A stretch of 64,000 bases of DNA from Hymenobacter edaphi (GCF_003258365.1 NZ_QHKM01000002.1:434001-498000), one strand, 5' to 3'; counted from the stretch's first letter, positions 1 through 9,556 are shown. Made by a program: numbers and translations. Notes: a model not told the origin generated them from the letters alone.

Positions 1-1
1 C

Positions 2-1033
2 CTGAGCGCCGACGTCGCCACCTGCACGCCCGACGTCGTTACCTTCAACGACCTGACGGCCGGTACCCAGCCCGTATCGGTGGTGAGCAGCGGCGGCGTG
101 ACGGTGGGCATCGAAGACGAAAACCCGCACTACGCCTACGACCGGGAGTCGGTGGTGTTCCGGAGCAGCGGCACGCTTTCCTCGCCCGAAGACGACGACC
201 TGGGCAGCCCCAACGTCGCGTATGGCGGCATCGGGGTAGGCGCCGGCGGCGGCCCGCTGGCGCCCCTGGCCTTCCGAAATACCACGGCGCTGGGCAACAT
301 CCTGGTGCTGCACAACTACAACGGCTACCAGTACCAGCAGCCGCTGGACCCGGCCATCGAGCCCAACGACGACGACTTCAACTCAACCGAAACGCCGGGC
401 ACCATTGCCTTCAGCTTCAGCAGCCCCGTCACGGCCACGTCCATCACCATTATCGACAACGAGTACGAGTACAACAGCGAGCATGAGTACGGCTACGTGA
501 AGCTGTACGTGAGCAAAGGCGGCGCGCAGATCGGGGGGCAATACAACTTCAGCGACGCCGGCCCCAACGGGGTGGAAGTCCTCAGCCTGGGCAACACGCC
601 GGGCGTGGGCTACATCGAGGTAACCATCGGCGGCTCGGTGGGCCTGGATAACCTGCGCTTCTGCCGGCCCCCGGCCGGCCAATGCACCCGCACCCAGGGC
701 TACTGGAAAAACCACGCCTGGCCGGTGCAGTCGCTGACGCTGGGCGGCACTTCCTACACCCGCACCCAGCTGCTGGCCATCCTGAACACGCCCGTGCGCG
801 GCAACGGCCTCGTGGCGCTGGCCTACCAGCTGATTGCGGCCAAGCTGAACCTGGCCAGCGGCAGCGACGGCAGCGTGATTAGCGCCGACCTGGCCGCCGC
901 CGATGCCGTGTTTGGGGGCAAAGACATGGCCGCCAGCCCGCTGCCCAGCGTGCCGACCGCCCAAACCAGTGCCCTGGCCGGCCGCCTCGACGACTACAAC
1001 AACGGCCGCACCGGGCCGGGCCACTGCGACTAA
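2..1033 (+). CDS. Secreted TQGYWKNH-domain protein, 5' end outside the window
   Basis: The frame is open from base 2, so the true start lies upstream; the GTG at 80 is only the first possible start inside the window. The visible part begins with a beta-rich domain (CTPDVVTFNDLTAG near the start, GLDNLRFC near base 650) of the kind found in secreted or surface-anchored proteins. A C-terminal domain opening with CTRTQGYWKNH follows; this motif recurs in extracellular proteins of Bacteroidota and other phyla, with no settled function. The protein ends in GRTGPGHCD and has no T9SS sorting domain. No catalytic residues are recognisable. A hairpin terminator follows 70 bases downstream. Role unknown, presumably extracellular. 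Confidence 0.75.
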   Translation: MSADVATCTPDVVTFNDLTAGTQPVSVVSSGGVTVGIEDENPHYAYDRESVVFRSSGTLSSPEDDDLGSPNVAYGGIGVGAGGGPLAPLAFRNTTALGNILVLHNYNGYQYQQPLDPAIEPNDDDFNSTETPGTIAFSFSSPVTATSITIIDNEYEYNSEHEYGYVKLYVSKGGAQIGGQYNFSDAGPNGVEVLSLGNTPGVGYIEVTIGGSVGLDNLRFCRPPAGQCTRTQGYWKNHAWPVQSLTLGGTSYTRTQLLAILNTPVRGNGLVALAYQLIAAKLNLASGSDGSVISADLAAADAVFGGKDMAASPLPSVPTAQTSALAGRLDDYNNGRTGPGHCD

Positions 1034-1100
1034 GCCGCCCCAATGGCCGCGCCGGGCCGGACCCGCGTGGGCGGCCGCCCTACCATCTTACCGATATGCT

Positions 1101-1134
1101 GAAAAGGCCGGGCGCACAGTCCGGCCTTTTTTGT
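1101..1134 (+). terminator. Rho-independent terminator after the TQGYWKNH gene
   Basis: AAAAGGCCGG and CCGGCCTTTT form a stem around the loop GCGCACAGT, followed by a T run. It separates the first gene from the ABC transporter cluster. Confidence 0.8.
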
Positions 1135-1234
1135 GGCCGGGCCGGCCGGGTGCGCGGCGCCGGACAATCGGGCGGCTATTTCCGAACACCGTGTCCGGTT
1201 GTGGACAATATTTCGCGGGCAGCAGGCGGGAGTA

Positions 1235-1266
1235 TTGAGGTTATATAATTGATTTACTGAATTTTG
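1235..1266 (+). promoter_or_regulatory. Possible housekeeping promoter upstream of the ABC cluster
   Basis: A TTG at 1235-1237 lies 21 bases before GAATTTTG (1259-1266), close to the Bacteroidota -33 TTG and -7 TAnnTTTG elements (one mismatch in the -7 box). It sits in a locally AT-rich stretch just upstream of the sigma-54-like site. Assigned by eye only. Confidence 0.3.
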
Positions 1267-1272
1267 CATAAA

Positions 1273-1288
1273 TGGCACGCCGCTTGGC
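1273..1288 (+). promoter_or_regulatory. Sigma-54-like -24/-12 promoter
   Basis: TGGCACG at 1273-1279 matches the -24 consensus exactly. After four bases comes TTGGC, against TTGC at -12, so one base of the -12 GC is changed (GG). The spacing is correct. The site lies 92 bases before the ABC ATPase gene, and the same cluster encodes an NtrC-type activator, which makes autoregulation plausible. Confidence 0.5.
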
Positions 1289-1379
1289 TACCTCTATCCG
1301 GCCCGGTGCCTGATCCGCTCAAAACCGGACAGCGCGGCCTGCATCCGAAATTCTTTCTCAGCCAAACTCCCCCAGCCCT

Positions 1380-2111
<732 letters not shown>

Positions 2112-2112
2112 G

Positions 2113-2230
2113 CAGTGAGCTGGTGAGGTGGTGAAATGGTGAGTTGACGTCCCGTTTGCGCAGGATGCGCGGTTCGCCCCACCAAAACATCAAACTCACC
2201 ACCTCACCACCTCACCATTTCACCATCTCA
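2113..2230. repeat. GGTGA-type intergenic hairpin repeat, copy 1
   Basis: The left arm consists of tandem GGTGA-containing octamers ending in GAGTTGACGT. The right arm is the inverted version (CTCACCACCTCACC and so on). The arms are imperfect and leave a loop of about 35 bases. Three further copies lie at 26578, 43149 and 60942. Confidence 0.75.
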
Positions 2231-2235
2231 AAGCC

Positions 2236-3489
2236 ATGCTGCTTAGCTATCTGAAACTCGCCTGGAAGGTGCTGTTGCGCCGCAAGTTCTTCACCTTCAT
2301 CAGCCTCTTCGGCATCAGCTTCACCCTGATGGTGCTGCTGGTGGTGGTGGCTTTCTTCGACAACGCCTTCGGCGCGCACTACCCCGAGTCGCGCATCGAC
2401 CGGCTCACGTTTGCCCAGTTTCTGCACGTCAAGTTCAAGGACGGGGGCAACATGAACACGCCGCCCAGCTACTACCTGCTCGACAAGTACGTGCGCCCGC
2501 TGCGCACCCCGGAAAAGGTGGCCATTGCCTCCAACTTCCACGCCACGCCCAGCTACGTGGGCAACCGCAAGCTCGACCTGGATTTGCGCTACACCGACGC
2601 CAACTTCTGGCAGGTGCTCGACTTCAACTTCCGCGAGGGCCGCGCCTTCCTGGAAGCCGACGTGAAGGCCGGCGCCCACGTGGCCGTCATCAACCGCAGT
2701 ACCGCGCGCCAGTACTTCGGCACCGAAACCGGCGTGGTGGGCCGCACCATCGTGGTGAACCAGACCAACTACCGCGTGCAGGGCGTGGTCGACGACGTGC
2801 CGGCCATGCGCCTGAGCTCCTACGCCGACGTGTGGGTGCCGCTGTCGGTGAGCCCCGACGACATGAAACAGGTGAAGGTCAACGGCGACTACCTGGCCAT
2901 CATCCTCGCCAAATCGGAAGCCGACGTGCCCGCCGTGCAGGCCGAGTTTGAAAGCGCCATGAAGCGCGTGCCCCTGCCCGACCCGAAGAACATGGAGTTC
3001 CTGGAGCTGCACGCCGACCGGCTGATTGCCTCCTTTTCGCGCCAGCTGATGTCGCCGCTCACCGACCACAAGTCCGACGGCCTGGAGCTGCTCTACCCCA
3101 TCATGGCGGGCCTGGCCCTGCTGTTCATGCTGTTGCCCGCCCTGAACCTGGTCAACATCAACGTGAGCCGCATCATGGAGCGCAGCTCCGAAATCGGGGT
3201 GCGCAAGGCCTTCGGGGCCACCGGCGGCACGCTGGTGGGCCAGTTCCTGGTCGAAAACATCTTCCTGACCCTGATCGGCGGGGCGCTGGGGCTGCTGCTG
3301 GCCTACGCGGCGCTGCAGCTCATCAGCGGAGCGCAGCTGCTGGCCTACGCGCAGTTCGAGATGAGCTGGCGCATCTTCGCCTGGGCCCTGCTCGTGACGG
3401 TGTTCTTCGGAGTGCTGTCGGGCGTGTACCCGGCCTTCAAGATGTCGCGCCTGCAGCCGGTGCAGGCCCTGAAAGCGAGTGGTAAGTAA
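2236..3489 (+). CDS. MacB/FtsX-family ABC transporter permease 1
   Basis: This inner-membrane subunit of 417 residues has the MacB_PCD/FtsX architecture. There is one transmembrane helix near residues 17-41, a large periplasmic MacB-type core domain (about 45-280), and three C-terminal helices (about 288-310, 335-365, 378-402). The cytoplasmic coupling motif SRIMERSSEIGVRKAFGATG between the second and third helices is characteristic. It begins about 120 bases after the ATPase gene, with a hairpin repeat between. Together with the next permease it probably forms the heterodimeric membrane part of a MacB-like tripartite or envelope-stress exporter. Confidence 0.88.
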   Translation: MLLSYLKLAWKVLLRRKFFTFISLFGISFTLMVLLVVVAFFDNAFGAHYPESRIDRLTFAQFLHVKFKDGGNMNTPPSYYLLDKYVRPLRTPEKVAIASNFHATPSYVGNRKLDLDLRYTDANFWQVLDFNFREGRAFLEADVKAGAHVAVINRSTARQYFGTETGVVGRTIVVNQTNYRVQGVVDDVPAMRLSSYADVWVPLSVSPDDMKQVKVNGDYLAIILAKSEADVPAVQAEFESAMKRVPLPDPKNMEFLELHADRLIASFSRQLMSPLTDHKSDGLELLYPIMAGLALLFMLLPALNLVNINVSRIMERSSEIGVRKAFGATGGTLVGQFLVENIFLTLIGGALGLLLAYAALQLISGAQLLAYAQFEMSWRIFAWALLVTVFFGVLSGVYPAFKMSRLQPVQALKASGK

Positions 3490-3516
3490 TTCAGATACAG
3501 TGGTGCAATCAGCCCC

Positions 3517-3616
3517 TCATGCTGAGCGCAGTCGAAGCATCGCTACTGATAGTAATCCACTCGTTGAGATTAGTATCGGACGAAGCGGTAGAGATGCTTC
3601 GCGGAGCTCAGCATGA
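3517..3616. repeat. CATGCTGAGC-type inverted repeat, copy 1
   Basis: TCATGCTGAGC with CGAAGCATC on the left pairs with GATGCTTCG and CTCAGCATGA on the right, around a variable loop. It sits between the two permease genes. Other copies are at 6361 and 28241, with a diverged one at 18245. Confidence 0.85.
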
Positions 3617-3639
3617 CGGCCTAAACCGACTCAACCAAC

Positions 3640-4833
3640 ATGATCCGTCACCTCTTCACCCTGATCTGGAACCGCAAGCGGTCCAACTTTCTGCTGATCA
3701 GCGAAATCCTGCTCTCGTTCTTCGTGCTGTTCGTGGTGAGCAGCCTGCTGGTGAGCAGCTACTACAACTACCGCCAGCCCGCGGGCTTCGCCTACGACAA
3801 CGTGTGGGAAGTGAACGTGGCCCCGGGCCAGGACACGGCCAACCGCAAGGAAATGATGCAGCTGATGCTGCAGCGCCTGCAAGCCACGCCGGGCGTGGTG
3901 GCCGTCACGCGCACCAGCTCGAACACGCCCTTCGCGTTCAGCTCGATGAACACCAACGAGTTCTACTACCAGAAAAAGCAGGGCCCCTCCACCGACCGCT
4001 ACGACGCCGACGACGACATGCAGAAGGTCCTGCGCCAGAACGTGGTGGCCGGCCGCTGGTTTGAGCGCCGCGACGATGCCTCCACGCGCCGGCCGGTGGT
4101 GGTCAACCAGGAATTTGCCAAGGCCATGTTCGGCAGCGAGTCGGCCGTGGGCAAGGTGCTCACCAACGACAAGGGCGTGGCCTCGTGGCAGGTGGTGGGC
4201 GTGGTGGAGGCCTACCGCCGCGGCAGCGACTTCGACGGCAACAACCCGGCTATTTTCGAGCGGCGCGTGCTGGAAGGGCCCGACCACCTCGACCCCAACG
4301 ACCGGCCCGTGCTGCTGGTGCGCGTGCAGCCCGGCAGCGGCGCCGTGCTCGAGCAGCGCCTGGTGAAGGAAATTCAGGCCGTGACCAAGGGCTGGCACGC
4401 CATCGTCAACACCCTCGACGAGAGCCGGCACGACAAGATGAAAATCGTGCTGACGCCGCTGGTGGCCCTGGGCGTGGTGTCGCTGTTCCTGATTATCAAC
4501 GTGGCCCTGGGCTTGTTCGGGGTGCTCTGGTACAACATCAACCAGCGCCGGGCCGAAATCGGGCTGCGCCGGGCGCTGGGCGCCACCGGCGCGGGCATCG
4601 GCGGGCAGTTTCTGGGCGAAATGCTGGTGGTGACCACGCTGGGCGTGCTGGCCGGCGTGGTGCTGGCGGCGCAGTTTCCGCTGCTGGGCGTGTTCGGCGT
4701 GCCCACGCCGGTGTACGTGCTGGCCATCCTCCTGGCCGCGGTGCTCATCTACGTGCTCACGGCCATCTGCGCCTTCCAGCCCAGCCGCATTGCCGCCGGT
4801 ATTCAGCCCGCCGTGTCCTTGCGCGAGGAGTAG
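3640..4833 (+). CDS. MacB/FtsX-family ABC transporter permease 2
   Basis: At 397 residues this is a second FtsX-type permease, distinct in sequence from the first. It has an N-terminal transmembrane helix (about 15-38), a periplasmic core domain, and three C-terminal helices starting near residues 280, 330 and 360. The coupling segment NQRRAEIGLRRALGATGAG is diagnostic. The ATG at 3640 opens the protein directly with MIRHLFTLIWNRKRSNFLL, as expected for a cytoplasmic N-terminus. It follows the first permease with a repeat element between them, and a 19-bp-stem hairpin comes immediately after its stop. Confidence 0.88.
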   Translation: MIRHLFTLIWNRKRSNFLLISEILLSFFVLFVVSSLLVSSYYNYRQPAGFAYDNVWEVNVAPGQDTANRKEMMQLMLQRLQATPGVVAVTRTSSNTPFAFSSMNTNEFYYQKKQGPSTDRYDADDDMQKVLRQNVVAGRWFERRDDASTRRPVVVNQEFAKAMFGSESAVGKVLTNDKGVASWQVVGVVEAYRRGSDFDGNNPAIFERRVLEGPDHLDPNDRPVLLVRVQPGSGAVLEQRLVKEIQAVTKGWHAIVNTLDESRHDKMKIVLTPLVALGVVSLFLIINVALGLFGVLWYNINQRRAEIGLRRALGATGAGIGGQFLGEMLVVTTLGVLAGVVLAAQFPLLGVFGVPTPVYVLAILLAAVLIYVLTAICAFQPSRIAAGIQPAVSLREE

Positions 4834-4834
4834 T

Positions 4835-4885
4835 GCAGCGCGGGCTTGGCTACACCGAAGGTCGGCGTAGCCAAGCCCGCGCTGC
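4835..4885. repeat. Perfect 19-bp inverted repeat between permease and regulator
   Basis: GCAGCGCGGGCTTGGCTAC (4835-4853) pairs perfectly with GTAGCCAAGCCCGCGCTGC (4867-4885) around a 13-base loop. No T run follows, so it may attenuate or stabilise the transcript rather than terminate it. Confidence 0.7.
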
Positions 4886-4948
4886 TGTACGGCTGCGCTT
4901 CCCTTTCCGCCCCGAAATTCCGTCCTTCGCTTCTCTCTCTCCGCAGCT

Positions 4949-6337
4949 ATGATTCTTATCGTCGACGATGATATTGCCGTGCGCACCTCGCTGGGGCTGC
5001 TGCTCAAGCAGGCCGGCTATGCCACCAAGGCCGTAGCCACCCCCGACGAGGCCCTGCGCGTGGTGCGGGAGGGTGCCCCGCGGCTGGTGCTCATGGACAT
5101 GAACTACTCCCTGGCCACCACCGGCGAAGACGGCCTGCGCCTGCTCGGGCAGGTAAAGGAGGTGGCCCCGCAGCTGCCCGTCATTCTCATCACCGGCTGG
5201 GGCTCCATCAGCCTGGCGGTGGAGGGCATGAAGGCCGGCGCGGCCGAGTTCGTGACCAAGCCCTGGAACAACGACGCGCTGCTGCAAACCATCCGCACCG
5301 CCCTCAGCCTGGCCGAAAACGCCGCCAGCGCGCCCGCCGACGAGGTCAGCCCCACGCGCCGGCAGCTGGACCGGCAGTACAACTTCAGCAATATCGTGGG
5401 GCAGGACGCGCAGCTCTTGCACGTATTGCGCAGCGTGGGCCAGGTGGCCGCCACCGACGCCTCGGTGCTCATCGAGGGCGAGTCGGGCACGGGCAAGGAG
5501 CTGATTGCGGAGGCCATTCACCAGAACTCCAACCGGCGGAACAAGCCCTTCGTGAAAGTAAACCTGGGCGGCATTTCGGCTTCCTTGTTCGAGAGCGAAA
5601 TGTTCGGGCACCGCCGCGGGGCCTTCACCGACGCCAAAGCCGACCGGCAGGGCCGCTTCGAGCTGGCCAACGGCGGCACCATCTTCCTCGACGAAATCGG
5701 GGAGCTGGACCTGGGCAGCCAGGTGAAGCTGCTGCGGGTGCTGCAGGACCGCACCTACGAGGTGCTCGGCGACTCGCGCAGCCGCTCCCTCGATATCCGC
5801 GTCATCTGCGCCACCAACCGCGACCTGGCTCAGGAAGTGCGCGAGGGCCGCTTCCGCGAAGACCTCTTCTACCGCATCAACCTGATAACGGTGCGCCTGC
5901 CCGCCCTGCGCGAGCGGCCCGACGACGTGCCGCTACTGGCCCAGCACTTCGTGCAGAACCTGCGCACGGCCTACCTGCGCCCGGCCCTGAAGGTGAACAC
6001 CCGCGCCCTGCACTGGCTGCGCGAACAGCCGCTGCCCGGCAACATCCGCGAGCTGAAAAACCTGGTGGAGCGCGCCGTGCTCGTCAGCGGCAAGGACGAG
6101 CTGGGGCCCGAGGACTTCCAGGCCCAGACGCAGCGCCTGCCGGTGAAAGTGGAGCCCGGCGCCCTGCCCGAAGTGGGCCTGATGACCCTGGACGAGATGG
6201 AGGCCCAGATGATCCGCAAGACGGTAGACTTTTACGCCGGCAACCTCTCGCGCGTGGCCAAGGCCCTGGGCCTGAGCCGCGGCGCCCTGTACCGCCGCCT
6301 GGAGAAGTTCAATATCCCCTTCGACGCGGCGCAGTAG
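4949..6337 (+). CDS. NtrC-family sigma-54-dependent response regulator
   Basis: This 462-residue activator has three domains. The receiver domain (1-120) has acidic residues D6-D8, phospho-acceptor D50 and K104. The AAA+ domain (about 145-375) has Walker A GESGTGKE (177-184) and a GAFTDA loop at 224-229 in place of the usual GAFTGA. The Fis-type helix-turn-helix is in the last 45 residues (NLSRVAKALGLSRGALYRRLEKF). It should bind upstream sites and open sigma-54 promoters when phosphorylated by the kinase encoded next. A sigma-54-like promoter precedes the ABC transporter genes, so that operon is the obvious target. Confidence 0.93.
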   Translation: MILIVDDDIAVRTSLGLLLKQAGYATKAVATPDEALRVVREGAPRLVLMDMNYSLATTGEDGLRLLGQVKEVAPQLPVILITGWGSISLAVEGMKAGAAEFVTKPWNNDALLQTIRTALSLAENAASAPADEVSPTRRQLDRQYNFSNIVGQDAQLLHVLRSVGQVAATDASVLIEGESGTGKELIAEAIHQNSNRRNKPFVKVNLGGISASLFESEMFGHRRGAFTDAKADRQGRFELANGGTIFLDEIGELDLGSQVKLLRVLQDRTYEVLGDSRSRSLDIRVICATNRDLAQEVREGRFREDLFYRINLITVRLPALRERPDDVPLLAQHFVQNLRTAYLRPALKVNTRALHWLREQPLPGNIRELKNLVERAVLVSGKDELGPEDFQAQTQRLPVKVEPGALPEVGLMTLDEMEAQMIRKTVDFYAGNLSRVAKALGLSRGALYRRLEKFNIPFDAAQ

Positions 6338-6360
6338 CGTTTGTTGGAAGCAAAAAGAAC

Positions 6361-6445
6361 GTCATGCTGAGCTTGTCGAAGCATCTCTACCGAACGATTT
6401 TTTGGCAACGAAGCGGTAGAGATGCTTCGACAAGCTCAGCATGAC
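6361..6445. repeat. CATGCTGAGC-type inverted repeat, copy 2
   Basis: GTCATGCTGAGCTTGTCGAA to the left mirrors TTCGACAAGCTCAGCATGAC to the right, with GCATCTCTACCG/CGGTAGAGATGC extending the stem. It lies between the activator and kinase genes. It contains an ATG at 6422 in frame with the kinase that should not be taken as its start. Confidence 0.9.
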
Positions 6446-6487
6446 GGCCTAATGTTTCGCTGCTCAGCCCCGCGCCGCCCTCCCCGC

Positions 6488-7813
6488 ATGACCCTCCGCA
6501 CCAAATACATCCTCTTCGTTGTCCTCATCCACGCGGCCATTGCGGGGCTGGCGTTTCAGCTGCGCGAGTCCAATCTGGTGCTGTTTTTGGGCACGGAGGC
6601 GCTGCTCATCGTCACGGCCGTCATCAGCGCGCAGCTGTACCGCGGCTTCGTGCGGCCCCTGAACCTGATTGCGGCCGGCACCGAGGCCATTCGCGACCGG
6701 GACTTCACCATGAAATTCCTGCCGGTGGGCCAGACGGAAATGGACCAGCTCATCGGTACCTACAACACCATGATTGACGAGCTGCGGCAGGAACGCGTGA
6801 GCCAGCACGAGAAGAGCTTTCTGCTGGAGCGCCTGATCGACGCGTCGCCGGCGGGCATTCTGCTGCTCGATTTCGAGGGCCGCATCCAGGGCCTCAACCC
6901 CGCGGCGGAGCGCTGCCTGCAGCTGCCCGCCGCACGGCTGCTGGGCCAGCCGCCCACCGCCCTGCCCGGCGAGTGGGGCCGGGTGCTGGGTCAGCTGGAG
7001 CCCGGGCCGCCGCAGGTGGTGCAGCTCTCGGGCCTGCAGACCTACCGCGCCAGCGCCTCGCACTTCCTCGACCGCGGCTTCACCCGGCGCTTTATCGTGC
7101 TGGAAGAGCTGACGCAGGAGCTGATCCGGCAGGAAAAGCAGGCCTACGAGAAGCTGATCCGGATGATGTCGCACGAAATCAACAACTCCATCGGCGCCGT
7201 CAACTCCATTCTGCAGTCGTTTCGCTACTACGCCGGGCAGCTGGCCGAGGACGACCGGGCTGACTTCACCGAGGCCCTCGACGTGTCGGTGCAGCGCAAC
7301 ACCCACCTGGCGAACTTCATTGCCGGCTTCGCCAACCTGGTGCGCCTGCCTCCGCCCCAGCCCCGCCCCGTCGACGTGCACGAGCAGCTGCGGGCCATCT
7401 GCCGGCTGCTGCAGGTGCAGAGCGACAAGCGCGGCATCAAGTGGCACTGGCAGCTGGCCGCGGGGCCGCTCTACGTCGACCTCGATGCGCAGCAGATGGA
7501 GCAGGCCCTGCTCAACATCTGCAAAAACGCCCTCGAAGCCATCGACCACGACGGCAACCTGTGGGTGCGCACCACGGCCCGGCCCGCCGAAATCATCATC
7601 GAAAACGACGGGCCCGGCATTGCGCCCGAGGTGCAGCCCCAGCTGTTCACGCCCTTCTTCAGCACCAAGCGCGACGGGCAGGGCATCGGCCTGACCATGA
7701 TTCGCGACATTCTGCTGCAGCACGGCTTCGCCTTCAGCCTCGCCACCGACGCGGCCACCGGCCGCACGGCCTTTCGCATCGGCCTCGCGCCGGCGGAAGG
7801 CCCCGGGCGCTAG
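6488..7813 (+). CDS. Membrane-bound sensor histidine kinase
   Basis: The kinase is 441 residues from the ATG at 6488. This start gives MTLRTKYILFVVLIH and avoids reading through the upstream repeat; starts at 6422 and 6452 are in frame but implausible. Two transmembrane helices (about 6-24 and 30-50) are followed by a HAMP-like region (50-105), a PAS domain (about 112-205), an H box MMSHEINNSIG with H229, and a HATPase_c domain with the N box NICKNALEAI and the G boxes ENDGPGIAP and GQGIGLTMI. With almost no periplasmic loop it probably senses a membrane or internal signal. It is the cognate partner of the preceding NtrC-type regulator. Confidence 0.92.
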   Translation: MTLRTKYILFVVLIHAAIAGLAFQLRESNLVLFLGTEALLIVTAVISAQLYRGFVRPLNLIAAGTEAIRDRDFTMKFLPVGQTEMDQLIGTYNTMIDELRQERVSQHEKSFLLERLIDASPAGILLLDFEGRIQGLNPAAERCLQLPAARLLGQPPTALPGEWGRVLGQLEPGPPQVVQLSGLQTYRASASHFLDRGFTRRFIVLEELTQELIRQEKQAYEKLIRMMSHEINNSIGAVNSILQSFRYYAGQLAEDDRADFTEALDVSVQRNTHLANFIAGFANLVRLPPPQPRPVDVHEQLRAICRLLQVQSDKRGIKWHWQLAAGPLYVDLDAQQMEQALLNICKNALEAIDHDGNLWVRTTARPAEIIIENDGPGIAPEVQPQLFTPFFSTKRDGQGIGLTMIRDILLQHGFAFSLATDAATGRTAFRIGLAPAEGPGR

Positions 7814-7877
7814 TGCTGCCCCGGGCCCGTATCTTGGCCGCCGGCCCGCGCTACCCCGCGGGCCGGTTGCCGTTTTT

Positions 7878-8567
7878 ATGCCCGCCGCTTCCTCCTCTTT
7901 CCTGTTTCGCCGGCTGCACCGCCTGGGCAGCCTGCCCGCGCTGGTGCGGTTGCTGCTGGCGGCGGGGCTGGGTGCCTGCGCCTACCTGCTCACGCCGGCT
8001 GCGCTGCACCCGCTCACCCGCGTGGTGGCCGCCTGGGACGCTTTTGCCCTCGCGTCGCTGGGGCTGCTGTGGGCCGCCATCGTCACGGCCGATGCCGCCC
8101 ACATCCGGGCCGTGGCCGTGAGCGAAGACCCCGGCCGCCGCGCGTCGTTTGTGTTTATCCTCGGCGCCTCGCTGGCCAGCCTGCTGGCCGTGGTGGCCCT
8201 GCTGGACGTGATGCGCGCCCAGCACGGCACCGTGCTGCTGCGCTACGCGGGGCTGTCGGTGGCGGGCGTGATGGCGGCCTGGCTGCTGGTGCACACGCTC
8301 TTTACCCTGCGCTACGCCCACCTCTACTACGACCCCGCGCAGGACGGCGGCGAGGGCGGGCTGCAGTTTCCCGGCACCCAGCCCGCGCCCGATTACCTCG
8401 ACTTCGCCTACTTCGCCTTCGTCATCGGCATGACGGCCCAGACGGCCGACATCAGCATCAGCGGGCGCGTGCTGCGGCGCGTGGCCCTGCTGCACGGGCT
8501 GATTTCCTTCGGCTTCAACACGGCCGTGGTGGCCCTGACGGTGGGCGCCATTGCCGGAGTGCTCTGA
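7878..8567 (+). CDS. DUF1345 family integral membrane protein
   Basis: The 229-residue protein has about five hydrophobic segments (roughly 22-42, 50-72, 92-112, 125-148, 205-229). The HTLFTLRYAHLYY motif followed by GLQFPG and DYLDFAYFAFVIGMTAQTADI is the diagnostic signature of DUF1345, a family of inner-membrane proteins of unknown function. It follows the kinase gene by 64 bases on the same strand and could be co-transcribed. The end of the reading frame lies inside a perfect 19-bp inverted repeat that spans the stop codon. No enzymatic function can be assigned. Confidence 0.85.
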   Translation: MPAASSSFLFRRLHRLGSLPALVRLLLAAGLGACAYLLTPAALHPLTRVVAAWDAFALASLGLLWAAIVTADAAHIRAVAVSEDPGRRASFVFILGASLASLLAVVALLDVMRAQHGTVLLRYAGLSVAGVMAAWLLVHTLFTLRYAHLYYDPAQDGGEGGLQFPGTQPAPDYLDFAYFAFVIGMTAQTADISISGRVLRRVALLHGLISFGFNTAVVALTVGAIAGVL

Positions 8568-8639
8568 GCCCGGCGCCCACCGTCAGGGCCGCCCCAAACG
8601 ATGCGTCGGCCGGGGGGCGTAGCGGCCCCCGGCCGACGC
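8531..8639. terminator. Two consecutive hairpins between convergent genes
   Basis: The first hairpin pairs 8531-8549 with 8572-8590 perfectly (19 bp) and includes the DUF1345 stop codon. The second pairs GCGTCGGCCGGGGG (8603-8616) with its complement at 8626-8639. Neither has a T run, but together they fill the space between convergent genes and probably serve as bidirectional transcription barriers. Confidence 0.55.
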
Positions 8640-8663
8640 GCAGGGCGACGCCCACCAAACCGG

Positions 8664-9281
8664 TTAGGGCAGGCCCAGCACGTTGGCCAGGGTGTGCACG
8701 GTGCCGTTGCTGGCCGGCTGATTGGTCACGGTCAGGTAAGCGCGCTTGCCGAACTGGTCTTCCAGCGCCACGCGCCCGCCGCTGCGCCGCACGGTGAGCG
8801 TGGTGCCGGCCACCGTGGTCAGCACCCGGCCGGGCGTCAGGTCCTGCTCCTTCAGGTCGCCGGGCACGATGTGGGTGCCGATCAGGGCGTGGAGCCGGGC
8901 GCGGTTGTGGGGGCGGCTCAGGTCGTCGAGCAGGCCCGCGGGCAGCTGGCCAAAGGCGTCGTCATTGGGCGCAAATACGGTGTGGGGCCCGGCTTGCTGC
9001 AGCACATCGACCAAGTAGGCGCGCTCGGCCGCCAGCACCAGGTGCTTGTAGGTACCCGCGTCCTGCAGGTTGCGCACGATGGGGCTGGCCGCCGAGAAAG
9101 TGTTGCCGCTGAGGCTCATCGGGGCCAGAAAGGAGGCGCCGCGGCTGGGCAGCGCCCGGGCGCCGGTGGCCTGCACGGCCACGCCGGCCTTGCCAGCGGT
9201 AGCGAAACCGGGGCCCTGCTGGGCCAGCGCGGCTAGGGAGGTGCCGGCTGCGGCCAGCGTGAGCAGAAGGTGCTTGAGCAT
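8664..9281 (-). CDS. Secreted fasciclin (FAS1) domain protein
   Basis: The ATG at 9281 gives a clean signal peptide (MLKHLLLTLAAAGTSLAALAQ) and a 205-residue protein; the frame runs open upstream to 9332 but without a credible leader. Residues about 65-205 form one FAS1 domain. The H1-like segment is FAPNDDAFGQLP, the middle has LIGTHIVPGDL, and the end has NGTVHTLANVLGLP, which is the typical FAS1 closing motif. FAS1 domains mediate adhesion or carbohydrate contact outside the cell. The gene converges with the DUF1345 gene. No sorting or lipid anchor is visible, so it is probably periplasmic or secreted. Confidence 0.9.
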   Translation of the reverse strand: MLKHLLLTLAAAGTSLAALAQQGPGFATAGKAGVAVQATGARALPSRGASFLAPMSLSGNTFSAASPIVRNLQDAGTYKHLVLAAERAYLVDVLQQAGPHTVFAPNDDAFGQLPAGLLDDLSRPHNRARLHALIGTHIVPGDLKEQDLTPGRVLTTVAGTTLTVRRSGGRVALEDQFGKRAYLTVTNQPASNGTVHTLANVLGLP

Positions 9282-9556
9282 AACGAGTTGGAGGGGGATG
9301 GGGAATGGAACAATCGATGTGGTGGCCGGCACCGAGCTGGGGCGGCTTACCGGAAGCGGGGGAAGCCGGGCTGGCTGGGCAACCGCTACGACACAAAGGT
9401 ATTTTGGTATTATTCCATCTAATAGTGGGCTTTATCGCATGAGTATGTGTGCGGGGCCTCGCATAAGCATGTGGCAAAACCATACAACCAACGGCGCCCG
9501 TACGGCCTCGCCCGCACGGCAGCGGCGCAGGTGAGGTAGCCGCAAACGGCCCGGGG

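Noticed and set aside
3519-4064. Plus-strand ORF starting in the repeat before permease 2
   Set aside because: It begins with repeat-derived MLSAVEAS and then overlaps permease 2 in another frame.
6422-6487. In-frame upstream start for the histidine kinase
   Set aside because: The extension (MLRQAQHDG...) is translated from the CATGCTGAGC repeat; the ATG at 6488 gives a normal kinase N-terminus.
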